In this document: positions 25,953-35,289 of the stretch, piece by piece
Position numbering within the stretch: position 1 is the stretch's first letter
Layout: each line of letters begins with the position of its first letter
Origin: Colwellia sp.
Lineage (GTDB): Bacteria > Pseudomonadota > Gammaproteobacteria > Enterobacterales > Alteromonadaceae
DNA: 47,251 nt
NCBI GenBank assembly: GCA_026196955.1
Contig: JAPHTO010000069.1
Location: 1-47,251 of the forward strand
Direction: 5' to 3'
Notes under the pieces: generated by a model
What the model was told of the DNA's origin: nothing
Seen by the model: only the letters and a program-made list of their open reading frames with translations
Databases searched by the model: none
Position numbers and translations under genes: made by a program

Positions 25953-26123
25953 GTTGTACTCCGTTAATATATAGTTAAACACTCGCGTCTTAGTTAGGTT
26001 GATAAAAACTTGAAGCTCTAGTATTAACCATAGTCAGATTAAAGTTTCAGACAAATATTGATTATAAATTAACGAGGTGCATAATTAATTTTTAGCCATG
26101 CCTCGTTAACTCGTTGGTATTTG

Positions 26124-26918
26124 TTACGCCATATTTTCAAGGTGCACTTCGATTTTCTCCCACGCTGGCTTGCCTTTTTCTAATAAGTCAGCTTGAACTT
26201 CTGGTGGGAAATCACTGGCAACTGAAGATTGATAAGACTCACGTTCTTGACAGCGCTTAAACCAGTCTGCGACTCTTGGGCAACCGTCAAATATTTTAGT
26301 CCAGCCAAATTGATGTACTGTTTGGAAATACGGGGCAAGGCATATATCAGCAAGACTAAAGCTATCGCTAACTATCCACTTATGCTCAGCTAATGCTTTT
26401 TCCATTGCTAATATGGTTTTACGGTAAGTGATTACAGCGTCAACAACATCGGGCGCGTCTAATCCGAATTTAACTAAACGTTTTTGACGTTCTCTGCGAG
26501 GTTTTTCTGGAACTTGCTCAAGTAACGCTTGACGTTCTGCTGCTGTTTTTTCCATAAGGCCTGGTCGCATGACTATAGGCCATTGCAACGCACCACAGGA
26601 AGGATGAAGTTTTACATCGACATGCTTCATCCAAAAACGCATTTTTGAGACTTCATAACTATCAGCAGGTTTTAAACTACTTTCAGGATAAATATCGTCA
26701 AGGTATTCACAAATAATGCTTGATTCGATAACAGGTTTACCGTCATGTACTAATGTTGGCACGACGCCAAGGGGATTTAGTTTTAGGTATTCAGGTTTAA
26801 GGTTTTCTTTTTGAGCCAAATTAACATGGTGTTTAGTCCAATCTAAACCTTTTTCAGCTAATACTATTCTTACTTTCTGCGCACAAGGTGACATAGGGTT
26901 GGTATAAAGTTCGAGCAT
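26124..26918 (-). CDS. Glutathione S-transferase, LigF-like architecture
   Basis: 264 residues: thioredoxin-like N-domain with NPLGVVPTLVHDGKPVIESS (residues 48-67) and ICEYLDDIYPES, then a helical domain with an extended basic segment (PEKPRRERQKRLVKFG). The long middle region and the MRFWMKHVD stretch resemble the GST subclass that includes the lignin beta-etherases LigF/LigP, an impression from memory only. GGAG lies 7 bases ahead of the ATG. It is divergent from the LysR gene at 27108 and 171 bases upstream of the DsbA-type gene, so it may have its own promoter and be the LysR target. Confidence 0.8.
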   Translation of the reverse strand: MLELYTNPMSPCAQKVRIVLAEKGLDWTKHHVNLAQKENLKPEYLKLNPLGVVPTLVHDGKPVIESSIICEYLDDIYPESSLKPADSYEVSKMRFWMKHVDVKLHPSCGALQWPIVMRPGLMEKTAAERQALLEQVPEKPRRERQKRLVKFGLDAPDVVDAVITYRKTILAMEKALAEHKWIVSDSFSLADICLAPYFQTVHQFGWTKIFDGCPRVADWFKRCQERESYQSSVASDFPPEVQADLLEKGKPAWEKIEVHLENMA

Positions 26919-27046
26919 AACAGTACTCCATTTTGGGTTTATTAAGTAAATACGCGCTCAGCACATTTAACCTGATCGGTTTAAAATAGTGACAATGACT
27001 ATATCAGTTGTGCTATTTTGTAATAAATATCAAAATGGTCACATGA

Positions 27047-27069
27047 TATATGAATTAAATTCACATATA
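27047..27069. promoter_or_regulatory. Possible LysR operator in the GST/LysR divergent gap
   Basis: A near-palindrome, TATATGAATT with a partner ATTCACATATA, lies 39 bases before the LysR start in the 189-base gap between divergent genes. It is AT-rich and contains the T-N11-A pattern typical of LysR sites, which is weakly specific. Confidence 0.3.
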
Positions 27070-27107
27070 GTATTGTTAATCCACATTTGTTAATTGAGGA
27101 GCCAAGA

Positions 27108-28007
27108 TTGGATAAATGGACAGAAATGCAAGTATTTGTCGAAGCGGTGAAACGGGGTGGGTTTTCTGCGGCTGGTCGTCAACTTAATTTATCTCCTTCT
27201 GCTGTGAGTAAGCTTGTGTCTCGGCTGGAAAGTCGTTTGGAGGTACGTTTATTTAATCGTACCACCCGTACTTTGAATTTAACCGAAGGCGGGCAAGCTT
27301 TTTTCAAGCGCTGTATTGAAATACTTGAAGATGTAGAAGATGCAGAAACATCTATTACTGGCTTTGGTCATGTGCCCAAAGGGGTATTGCGTATAAACAG
27401 CACCCCAGGGTTTGTGAAACATCAACTTTTACCCATCATGGCTGAATTTCAACAGTTGTATCCACAACTAGTGGTGGAATTTCAATTAACTGGCCAGTCA
27501 ATTGATTTAATTGGTGAGGGGGTAGATCTTGCTATCAGGTTAGGCGTACTAAAAGATACCAGCCTAGTTGCTCGAAAACTGGGGGAAAGTCATCGTGTCG
27601 TTTGCGCTAGCCCACTCTATTTAAAAGCTCATGGCATACCGTCAACTCCCGTAGAGTTACTACAACATAACTGTTTACGTTTATCGACCAGTGAGATTTT
27701 TAATCATTGGGAGTTTTATAGTAATGAGCAGGAAGAGGCGATTGAAGTTAACGGCCATTTCGTTACCGACAATGTTGATGCTCTCTATGAATATGCCTTG
27801 CTTGGCGGCGGCATTGTGCGTTTGTCAGGCTTTATGGTTGGCGAAGATATTAAAGCAGGAAGATTGGTGCCATTGTTGCAAGATTACAGTATAAAAAAAC
27901 AGCAAATACATGCGGTCTTTCCGCATCGTAAATACTTACCAGCTAAGGTCAGGGTGCTAATTGACTTCCTCCTAGAAAAGTTTACGCCAAACGCGCCGTG
28001 GGATTAA
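27108..28007 (+). CDS. LysR-family regulator (AaeR/DmlR-like group)
   Basis: Begins at TTG 27108, giving MDKWTEMQVFVEAVKRGGF, the normal N-terminus; GAGGAG lies 7 bases upstream and an earlier TTG at 27087 would precede that site. 299 residues. The winged helix-turn-helix covers 1-65 (FSAAGRQLNLSPSAVSKLVSRLE), and the rest is a periplasmic-binding-like effector domain. It is divergent from the GST gene at 26918, the usual arrangement for a LysR protein and its target. The effector is unknown. Confidence 0.87.
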   Translation: MDKWTEMQVFVEAVKRGGFSAAGRQLNLSPSAVSKLVSRLESRLEVRLFNRTTRTLNLTEGGQAFFKRCIEILEDVEDAETSITGFGHVPKGVLRINSTPGFVKHQLLPIMAEFQQLYPQLVVEFQLTGQSIDLIGEGVDLAIRLGVLKDTSLVARKLGESHRVVCASPLYLKAHGIPSTPVELLQHNCLRLSTSEIFNHWEFYSNEQEEAIEVNGHFVTDNVDALYEYALLGGGIVRLSGFMVGEDIKAGRLVPLLQDYSIKKQQIHAVFPHRKYLPAKVRVLIDFLLEKFTPNAPWD

Positions 28008-28350
28008 TCGTTATTCAGTTTTAACTTCCGACCAAAAATATCAGCAGTTTTTTGTGATATAAATCCTAAAGTCATACATTTTTCTCATGATAAAAAGATA
28101 TTGCTAACCTGTCTAGTTCTCATGACTTTTGGCTAATTTGAAATAGTCATTGCCCATGGAGTTGGCGGTGATAGTAATCGCATAACGCTTATTTATACCG
28201 ACTTCTTGTTACTTCCCCTCCTATAACGCAGCACTAGTAATACATTAACCCCATTTTCTAACTTAAATACTTGTACTCATCTGATCGTGATTTAGCCAAT
28301 CATTATTCAATACAACAATTCACTATTTGATTAAGCATATGGTTAATGGA

Positions 28351-28366
28351 TTGATTATTTAATCAA
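28351..28366. promoter_or_regulatory. Upstream activating site, DmpR/XylR type
   Basis: TTGATTATTTAATCAA is a perfect 7-2-7 palindrome with the spacing of the DmpR/XylR enhancer (TTGA-N8-TCAA). It is centred about 165 bp before the predicted start of the sigma54 promoter at 28497. It is the best of the three such dyads in the window. Confidence 0.65.
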
Positions 28367-28496
28367 AAGCTGACTTTTTTATTTTTTATAAAATAAGCTT
28401 TTTTCATGCTAATTCTTGTTAACAAAAGTAATTACATCCATTTATCCACATGTTATTTAAGGCCTTTTTTTATTAGTTTGACATATGTCACTAAAA

Positions 28497-28512
28497 TGGC
28501 ATGGCCGTTGCT
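28497..28512 (+). promoter_or_regulatory. Sigma54 promoter of the envelope transport operon
   Basis: TGGCATGGCCGTTGCT with GG and GC 10 bases apart; predicted start near 28523, about 49 bases before the first gene. It is nearly the same as the dmpK promoter (TGGCATACCCGTTGCT). Confidence 0.85.
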
Positions 28513-28571
28513 CTTACCTTATCTAGTGATATTTTATTCCTGTTGAAAAACTTATGGGGGGAACGTAAAAA

Positions 28572-29585
28572 ATGAGATCAATAATTACAAAAATACTCAT
28601 CCAAACGAGTCAATATAGCGGTAAACCAATTCGCCGAACTTTTAGGGAGCAGAAAAGAAAAAGTTTACTCACTGTTATGGCATTGATTATTGCACTAACG
28701 GGTTGTGAAGCCTCTCTTAATTTAGAAGGTATTAAGAAAGAATCAGCTAAACCTGTTCAACGTACCGATCAATTTCAGGCTGTTGCTATTAGTCAGGAAG
28801 TTATTGCCGTCGTTGGCTTTGATGGCTTAATTCTGACCAGTCCACAACATGACTTAAATTGGCAGCGCCAAGTGCTCGAAGAGCGTCCAAACTTTGTAGA
28901 TATAGACACTTGTCCGGATAATTCGTTTATCGCCCTTAGCATGGAGCATCAAGTTTGGCGCAGTACAGATCAGGGAAAAAACTGGATAAAAAACGATATT
29001 CCTACCCAAGAAAACTTAATTTCATTAACCTGTGGACCCGATAACAGCTACTGGGCAACGGGCAGTTTTAGTACTTTGATGAGTAGTAAAGATCAAGGCC
29101 AGCACTGGCAGGAAACAACACTTAACGAAGATGCTTTTATTACCCAAATACAGTTTTTAAATGACAATACGTTACTTGTTACTGGTGAGTTTGGTTTCTT
29201 AGCGCGCTCTAACGATACTGGTCAAACTTGGACTGTTCAAGATCCCCTACCCAATGAATTTTTCTCTCAAGGCAGTTACTTTAAAGACTTAAATACTGGC
29301 TGGGTAGCGGGTTTAGGCGGCGTTATATTGAATACCACTGACGGCGGTATAACATGGAATATTCAATCAACACCCACAGAATCCCCCTTGTTTGGTTTCT
29401 ATACAAATAACGATCGGTTATTTGCCTTTGGGGACCATGGCACTGTACTTGAACTCAATGGCACAACGTGGCAGCGAGTAAAAACCAAAAAAATTCCTGT
29501 TTATCTACGTGATGGTATGCAAATCAGTGACAGCCAGTTAATTGTGGCTGGTGGCTGGGGCGCTCTGTTTCCCATAAATATCTAA
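28572..29585 (+). CDS. Ycf48/BNR-repeat lipoprotein
   Basis: 337 residues. After a long basic start there is a hydrophobic stretch and a lipobox LTGC (Cys45), so the mature protein is probably a lipoprotein. The rest is a beta-propeller of Ycf48/BNR type with repeated S-x-D-x-G-x-x-W motifs (STDQGKNW, SKDQGQHW, SNDTGQTW, TTDGGITW). Such proteins regularly stand next to RND/DUF1302/DUF1329 genes. GGGGGGAA precedes the ATG by 8 bases; a start at 28677 would give a shorter signal peptide. First gene of a four-gene operon under the sigma54 promoter at 28497. Its job may be assembly or a bridge in the transport complex; unproven. Confidence 0.85.
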   Translation: MRSIITKILIQTSQYSGKPIRRTFREQKRKSLLTVMALIIALTGCEASLNLEGIKKESAKPVQRTDQFQAVAISQEVIAVVGFDGLILTSPQHDLNWQRQVLEERPNFVDIDTCPDNSFIALSMEHQVWRSTDQGKNWIKNDIPTQENLISLTCGPDNSYWATGSFSTLMSSKDQGQHWQETTLNEDAFITQIQFLNDNTLLVTGEFGFLARSNDTGQTWTVQDPLPNEFFSQGSYFKDLNTGWVAGLGGVILNTTDGGITWNIQSTPTESPLFGFYTNNDRLFAFGDHGTVLELNGTTWQRVKTKKIPVYLRDGMQISDSQLIVAGGWGALFPINI

Positions 29586-29610
29586 TAATAATTATCAGTG
29601 GAGCTTGTGT

Positions 29611-32004
29611 ATGTCTGATCAATCATTAAATGAACCTCATGCAATTACCCATATGTTGCATAACTTCGACGAACGAGTATTTCGTCACCCTAAGCTTGTA
29701 CTAGGGCTTATTTTAGCGGTTACCTTGTTTTTTGCTTCGCAAATTCCAGGGGTAAAAATGTATTCTGATTTTGCCGATTTATTACCGCAAAGCCATGAAT
29801 ATATTCAATTGCATAATGAGATTAAAGAATCTTTTGGTGGCGCTAATGTTGTCATTGTCGGTGTTGAAGTTGAAGAGGGTGACATCTTCACCAGTGATGC
29901 ATTAGCACGTATTCACCGAGTCACTCAAGCCGTTGATAGCCTACCCGGCATTAATCATAACTTAGTCGCTAGTGTTACTCATCGTAATGCTCGTAAGGTA
30001 TGGATGACCCCTGAGGGTAATGTTAATTCTGAACCTTATTATGATCCCCAAGGCAGTGAATTGACCGCGGCTGATTTGGATAGATTACGCTCAGATATTG
30101 TCGCTAACCCTCAAGTCTATGGTCCTTTAGTTAGTCCAGATAAGAAAATGGCACTCATTAAAGCACAGCTTAATGAAGGCCAGCTCGATTATGAAAAAAC
30201 CTTTGAAGCTATCCAAAAAATGCGTGCAGATGAAACTGCTGATGGCTTTAAAATTCATGTCACGGGTCAGCCAATGCTTGTTGGTTGGGCCTATCAATAT
30301 CTAGGTCAGATCATTGAAATTTTCATGTTCACTGCCCTCATCATGTTAATGCTACTTATCTTTTATTTCCGTAAAGCATACGGGGTATTGATCCCTTTAG
30401 CTGCTGTCATTGTGTCTACCATTTGGGGGATCGGGATAATTTCACTGTTTGGCTATAACCTTGACCCTCTTGGTCTCGTTATACCTTTTCTTATTTCAGC
30501 TCGAGCCATGTCTCACGGTATTCAAATTGTTGAACGTTACTATCTGGAATTGAATGAGAATGCCGATCATAAAAAAGCGGCGCAGTTAACTTTTGAAAAC
30601 CTGTTTCGTCCCGGAAGCCTTGGTGTGGTCTCTGATTCTATTGGCTTGTTATTAATTGCCATAGGGTCTATTCCACTAAACACTAAATTGGCTCACTACG
30701 CATCACTTTGGGCTTTATCACTGATCATCACTGTATTACTTGCAGTGCCTATGCTGTTGTCTATTTTGCCAAAGCCTAAAAACTATCAGATGAAACATAA
30801 CCTGTTTCGAAGTGTCGGTTATGTCTGTGCTGATGTGGTGAGTTCGGAAAAGGCTGCTAAAAATGCCCTACTATTTGGTGCCGTTTTACTGATTAGTGGT
30901 TTGTACTTTTCTTCTAAAGTTGTTATTGGCGAATCTGAGCCGGGCTCACCGATTCTTTATCAACATCATGATTATAACGTGTCTTCAGGAGCGATTAACG
31001 ATAGTTTCCCTGGCTCAGAGGAACTTTATATTATTGCTGAAACCGATGAAATTGGTGGTATTAAACGCCCAGAAGTACTTAAAGCACTGGCCGATCTAGA
31101 GCGTCATATGCTACTCGATCCTGAAGTGGGTGGGGCGAAAGGTGTTCCTGATCTCATTAAACAAGTGAACCGCTTATTACACAACGATGATCCTCGTTGG
31201 ATGCAAATCCCGGCAGATAAGCAGTATGTCGGTGGTTTGATGTTTACCTATATGATGTCTAGCCCAATTCCCGGCGCATTAAATGAGTTTGTTGATACCG
31301 ACGAGCGTATTGCTAATTTAGTGTTTTTCTATAAAGACCATCAGGGCGAAACCATACGCCGGGCAATATATACCGCTAAACAATGGATCAACGCTAATGA
31401 AGGCAAGGTTGAAGGTCTGAAGATCCGCCTAGCCGGAGGCACCATAGGTGTCACTGCCGCAATGAATGAAGCCGCTTATGAAACTAACCTGATGGTCTTG
31501 CCATTGGTGTTCTTACTGATTTTTGCCATGGTGATGTTTTTCTACACCTCTGTGCAGGCCGGCATGATGATGCTTATGGTGATGGTATTTGCCACCACAC
31601 TAACCTATGCGTACATGGGCGTGACCCAGATGGGCATCAATATCAACACAGTGCCAATCATTGCTGTCGGTGTCGGTGTTGGTATTGATTACTCAATTTA
31701 CATGATGGATAGGATCCGCTCTGAAATGGTGAAATGCCGAGACTTAAGTGTCGCAGTGCGCACGGCAATTCGTACTACTGGCCTTGCCATTAGCTTCACC
31801 GCAATCACTTTAATCGCAGGGATTGTTATGTGGGTAATCCTCTCTGATCTACGTTTTCAGGCGGATGCCGCACTATTGCTAAGCGTAATGGTCATTCTTA
31901 ATGGCGCTGCTGCCATGTTACTAGTTCCAGCTTGGGTTCTGCACTTTAAACCTAAGTTTGTCTGTGAGGCTTACGAAGACGATGATGGCGTGATCCACGG
32001 CTAA
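29611..32004 (+). CDS. RND/MMPL-family transporter
   Basis: 797 residues with about twelve membrane helices in two halves, each with a large periplasmic loop (about 50-225 and 440-625). Stretches such as IEIFMFTALIMLMLLIFYF and GVGVGIDYSIYMMDRIR in the second half, with Asp in the fourth helix of that half, are typical of the MMPL/HAE3-type RND group that moves hydrophobic molecules. The ATG at 29611 is served by GTGGAG; a TTG two codons earlier is rejected. It lies 25 bases behind the Ycf48-like gene and ahead of DUF1302. Direction of transport is not known for this type of cluster. Confidence 0.9.
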   Translation: MSDQSLNEPHAITHMLHNFDERVFRHPKLVLGLILAVTLFFASQIPGVKMYSDFADLLPQSHEYIQLHNEIKESFGGANVVIVGVEVEEGDIFTSDALARIHRVTQAVDSLPGINHNLVASVTHRNARKVWMTPEGNVNSEPYYDPQGSELTAADLDRLRSDIVANPQVYGPLVSPDKKMALIKAQLNEGQLDYEKTFEAIQKMRADETADGFKIHVTGQPMLVGWAYQYLGQIIEIFMFTALIMLMLLIFYFRKAYGVLIPLAAVIVSTIWGIGIISLFGYNLDPLGLVIPFLISARAMSHGIQIVERYYLELNENADHKKAAQLTFENLFRPGSLGVVSDSIGLLLIAIGSIPLNTKLAHYASLWALSLIITVLLAVPMLLSILPKPKNYQMKHNLFRSVGYVCADVVSSEKAAKNALLFGAVLLISGLYFSSKVVIGESEPGSPILYQHHDYNVSSGAINDSFPGSEELYIIAETDEIGGIKRPEVLKALADLERHMLLDPEVGGAKGVPDLIKQVNRLLHNDDPRWMQIPADKQYVGGLMFTYMMSSPIPGALNEFVDTDERIANLVFFYKDHQGETIRRAIYTAKQWINANEGKVEGLKIRLAGGTIGVTAAMNEAAYETNLMVLPLVFLLIFAMVMFFYTSVQAGMMMLMVMVFATTLTYAYMGVTQMGININTVPIIAVGVGVGIDYSIYMMDRIRSEMVKCRDLSVAVRTAIRTTGLAISFTAITLIAGIVMWVILSDLRFQADAALLLSVMVILNGAAAMLLVPAWVLHFKPKFVCEAYEDDDGVIHG

Positions 32005-32062
32005 TTTGTTCTAGTTTGCATAATTGTTCAATCAAAAAAAGAAAGCACAAAAGGGGTTAACA

Positions 32063-33730
32063 ATGTCAAAAAAAATGAAGTGTTCAATAAATAAACTGGC
32101 TGTGGGAATAGCCATTGGAATGATAGGGCTATCAGGAGCATATAGTGCACCAACAATGGCGAGTGAAACAGAGTTTTCAGGCTTTGTTGAGAATGCAAGC
32201 TACTATCGTGACGAAGTTGGACTATCTAAATTTCGTAATACCGCACAAGTAGAGTTTAGAAAAATATTGCAATCTGACAGTTGGAGTAATGTCACCATTA
32301 ACGGTATTTTACGTGGTACTTATGATGGTGTTTATGATCTCAATGATGATGAGTTTGGTAAGGACGCCTCAGAGGCCTACTTAGGAGAAAGCTGGCATGA
32401 TAACTCGACGCTATCTTCACAAGCCTTGCTGACACCGGGGGTATATTTTCCTTGTGATAATAATGCCACCTATTGTAATAATCTCGATGGTTATATGGAT
32501 CATGATGAGAATGACGCCAAATTTCCAGAGTTTAATGATGAATTAGACTTTATACGTGAACTCTATATTTCTGGAGATAAAATTCTTGATGATGGTACCA
32601 CGCTGAACTTAACTTTTGGTAAGCAGCAAGTGGTTTGGGGTAAAACTGATTTATTCAGAGTACTCGATGTAATCAATCCAGTGGATTACTCCCGCCATAA
32701 TATCTACGATGAACTAGAAGATATTCGTATCCCTCAGTGGATGTTAACCGCAGAATGGCGCATGGGGCCTAACGATATTTTTGATGACTCTAACCTATCA
32801 TTAATTTGGAATATTGATAAATTCCGCCCAAGTAATTTAGGTACTTGTGGTCAGTCATATCGCATTCTTGATGCGGGTTGTTTCTTCGCTTCTAGCGTTG
32901 GCCCTGTTCCTGTTATTCATGATGTTCAAGAATACGATTGGGATTTATCTAACACTCAGTTTGGTATTAAATGGGAAGGTGTTTATGGTGATATGACCTT
33001 CTCTTTAAATGCATTGCATTATCGTCAACAGTTACCTTCGATACATTTTCGAGGTAACCCAGATTTTAACCCAGCAACCTTTAACCCAGCAGACATTGCA
33101 AGCTTCCCATTTCAAGCAGATGGAATTTTTGATATTTATTTCCCACGTGTCAACCTGTTAGGGGGTTCTTTCGATTATTACTCAGAAGGAATAGATGCGG
33201 TATGGCGACTTGAGACTTCATATACCCAAGGTGAAGAATTGCCACGCGATACTGATGGTCATAAAGAAACCGACATGTTCCGCTATGTTATAGGTTTTGA
33301 TAAAAACCTTGTTATTCCGGCATTAGCTAGTAGTGCTTTCTTAATTTCAGCGCAAGTTTTTGGTGAACACATTCTTGATCATGAAATAGATATGCCTAAT
33401 GAAGAAGATAATTGGATAGGTACCTTGTTAATTAAAGGTTGGTATATCAATAACCGCTTGAGCCCTCAAATTATCATTGCCCATGATGTCGGCGCAAAAG
33501 CGACAGTAATAGCACCCAGTATTGAATATCTAGTCACTGATACTTGGAAAGTGAATCTTGGATTGAATATCAAAACGGGTGGCGATGAAAAATTCCCATG
33601 GAGTGCAACAGGACTCTTTGGTCAACCTGGCGTATCTCAGTATGAGCCTTTAGCTCGATTCACTAATGGTCCTATAGGTGTTGCGAACAATGAAGATGAG
33701 CTTCAATTGACGGTTCGTTACAGCTTCTAA
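32063..33730 (+). CDS. DUF1302 outer-membrane beta-barrel protein
   Basis: 555 residues. Signal peptide of about 37 residues (MSKKMKCSINKLAVGIAIGM, then a small-residue site before ETEFSG). The mature part has alternating aromatic strands, LTFGKQQVVWGKTDLFRVLD near 190 and the barrel end ELQLTVRYSF with C-terminal Phe, features of DUF1302 porin-like proteins. The ATG at 32063 has AGGGG at 6 bases; the frame extends further upstream without a site. It lies between the RND transporter and DUF1329, its constant partner in other bacteria, in which the pair is linked to uptake or export of hydrophobic or sterol-like compounds. Confidence 0.88.
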   Translation: MSKKMKCSINKLAVGIAIGMIGLSGAYSAPTMASETEFSGFVENASYYRDEVGLSKFRNTAQVEFRKILQSDSWSNVTINGILRGTYDGVYDLNDDEFGKDASEAYLGESWHDNSTLSSQALLTPGVYFPCDNNATYCNNLDGYMDHDENDAKFPEFNDELDFIRELYISGDKILDDGTTLNLTFGKQQVVWGKTDLFRVLDVINPVDYSRHNIYDELEDIRIPQWMLTAEWRMGPNDIFDDSNLSLIWNIDKFRPSNLGTCGQSYRILDAGCFFASSVGPVPVIHDVQEYDWDLSNTQFGIKWEGVYGDMTFSLNALHYRQQLPSIHFRGNPDFNPATFNPADIASFPFQADGIFDIYFPRVNLLGGSFDYYSEGIDAVWRLETSYTQGEELPRDTDGHKETDMFRYVIGFDKNLVIPALASSAFLISAQVFGEHILDHEIDMPNEEDNWIGTLLIKGWYINNRLSPQIIIAHDVGAKATVIAPSIEYLVTDTWKVNLGLNIKTGGDEKFPWSATGLFGQPGVSQYEPLARFTNGPIGVANNEDELQLTVRYSF

Positions 33731-33842
33731 ACCGTTTTTAAATAATAGAATCTACGAATTTAACTAGATAAAACCAGTTTGTAAGGGACACAAGGATGTG
33801 TTGGTAGATTCAAAATGATGACAATAACAAAGGTATTAAATT

Positions 33843-35153
33843 ATGTTGAAAAAATTATTATTACTGGTAGCGGTAACTACCACCATTTCATTAAGCGCAG
33901 TAGCGGCATCTTTACAAGATGTCGAAAACTCCTTCTATCCGTATAAAAACAGCACACCAACTTTTGATGGCTTAACTGTAGGAATGATCATTAATAAAGA
34001 TAATGTCGAACAGTTTAAAGCAATTCTTGATCCAGCCATGTATCAGTTTATTAAAACGGGGGATACTGAAATCAAAGTCGGTGAAACCACCTCATTTGAT
34101 TTACATTCAAGCTATGTTGAAGCAACAAAAGCAAACTTAGCCAACGTTAAGTTAGGCGATAAACCAGGTGAAATCAGTGGTTCAATTGCCGGACGTCCTT
34201 TTCCCGAAGAGCCATCTCTAGATGACTCTCGTGCAGGGGAAAAATTGGCGTGGAACTACAAGTATGGTTATAACTGGGGTGATTCAGCTGCGATTCAACC
34301 GTTCTACTGGAAATTTAGAAATATGAAAAATGGCAAATTAGAGCGTACGCTAAAATTCAATTTTCACTTTCTAAACTTCACTCATCGTACTCAGCAAGCA
34401 CCTGTTCCAGCAATAACTCCGAACCCGTCTAACTTATTCCGTGGTATCTACGTGCAAGTGTTAGAGCCATTTGATGTGAAGAACACTCAGTTGTTGATTC
34501 AACGTTTTGAGGACGATCTAAAACGAGATAATGCCTATTTGTATTTAGGTTTCCAACGTCGCGTGCGCCGTTTATCATCAGGCCAAGTAACCGACTCCTT
34601 TTTAGGATCTGACGTTATGATTGAAGATTTTGAAGGTTATAATGGCCGGATTTCTGACATGACATGGACTTTTAAAGGTACTAAAAACATGCTGGTACCT
34701 ATGTATAACCACAATGAAATGATATTAGATAGCGAAACCCATAAAGATGACGAAGGTTATCAAGTAGTTTCGTTTGGTGGTAAAGGTAGCTGTTTCCCTA
34801 ATGTGACTTATCAATTACGTAAGGTATATGAAGTAGAGTCAGCCTCTGTCGATCCTAACCACCCCATTAGCAAACGCTCACATTTTATTGATGCGCAAAC
34901 GTTTACCATCCCTCGTAATATCACTTATGATCGTAAAGGTGATATGTGGAAAAGTTGGTCAATTGGTCAAGCACATCCTGATCATCACTTGCCGAAAAAT
35001 AAAGGCACTGGTGTAGCAATAGATGATGCCTTTACCATGATTGATATTCAAGCACAGCATTGTACTACGGGCCAGTTCAAAGGTATTGTTGACCCGACTT
35101 TAACACCAGCAAGCAAGATGACAGTACAAAACTTAAGATCTTCTGGTAGATAG
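33843..35153 (+). CDS. DUF1329 periplasmic/outer-membrane lipoprotein-like carrier
   Basis: 436 residues with a signal peptide (MLKKLLLLVAVTTTISLSAV, cleavage near AVAA at 20-23). The large beta-rich domain resembles DUF1329 (LolB/LolA-like fold by family knowledge), with conserved stretches GRPFPEEP, ERTLKFNFHFLNFTHRT and YLYLGFQRRVRRLSSGQVTDSF (the last is 22 residues within 220-245). It is the last gene of the operon, 112 bases after DUF1302 and followed by a strong terminator. It may ferry the transported hydrophobic compound between the RND pump and the DUF1302 barrel; this is inference from co-occurrence. Confidence 0.88.
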   Translation: MLKKLLLLVAVTTTISLSAVAASLQDVENSFYPYKNSTPTFDGLTVGMIINKDNVEQFKAILDPAMYQFIKTGDTEIKVGETTSFDLHSSYVEATKANLANVKLGDKPGEISGSIAGRPFPEEPSLDDSRAGEKLAWNYKYGYNWGDSAAIQPFYWKFRNMKNGKLERTLKFNFHFLNFTHRTQQAPVPAITPNPSNLFRGIYVQVLEPFDVKNTQLLIQRFEDDLKRDNAYLYLGFQRRVRRLSSGQVTDSFLGSDVMIEDFEGYNGRISDMTWTFKGTKNMLVPMYNHNEMILDSETHKDDEGYQVVSFGGKGSCFPNVTYQLRKVYEVESASVDPNHPISKRSHFIDAQTFTIPRNITYDRKGDMWKSWSIGQAHPDHHLPKNKGTGVAIDDAFTMIDIQAQHCTTGQFKGIVDPTLTPASKMTVQNLRSSGR

Positions 35154-35191
35154 AATATTCCAATTTGCATAGCTCATAAGGATGTGATTTT

Positions 35192-35216
35192 ACCCAGGCT
35201 TTGCCTGGGTTTTTTA
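35192..35216 (+). terminator. Rho-independent terminator of the transport operon
   Basis: ACCCAGGC (35192-35199), loop TTT, GCCTGGGT (35203-35210), then TTTTTA. 39 bases after the DUF1329 stop. Confidence 0.9.
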
Positions 35217-35289
35217 TTTGCTAAAAACGATAGTTACCTATGCTTTAGGATATTCTAATTAAAAAGTAGCGTAAGGAGGCGAGTGAAAA

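Larger units (their letters stand above)
28008..28571. other. Long 5' regulatory region of the envelope transport operon
   Basis: 564 AT-rich bases without a gene. It holds the TTGA-type dyad at 28351 and the sigma54 promoter at 28497. A second weak half-site (TTGATTAAGC, 28327) lies just left of the dyad. The first 300 bases show nothing I can assign. Confidence 0.6.
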
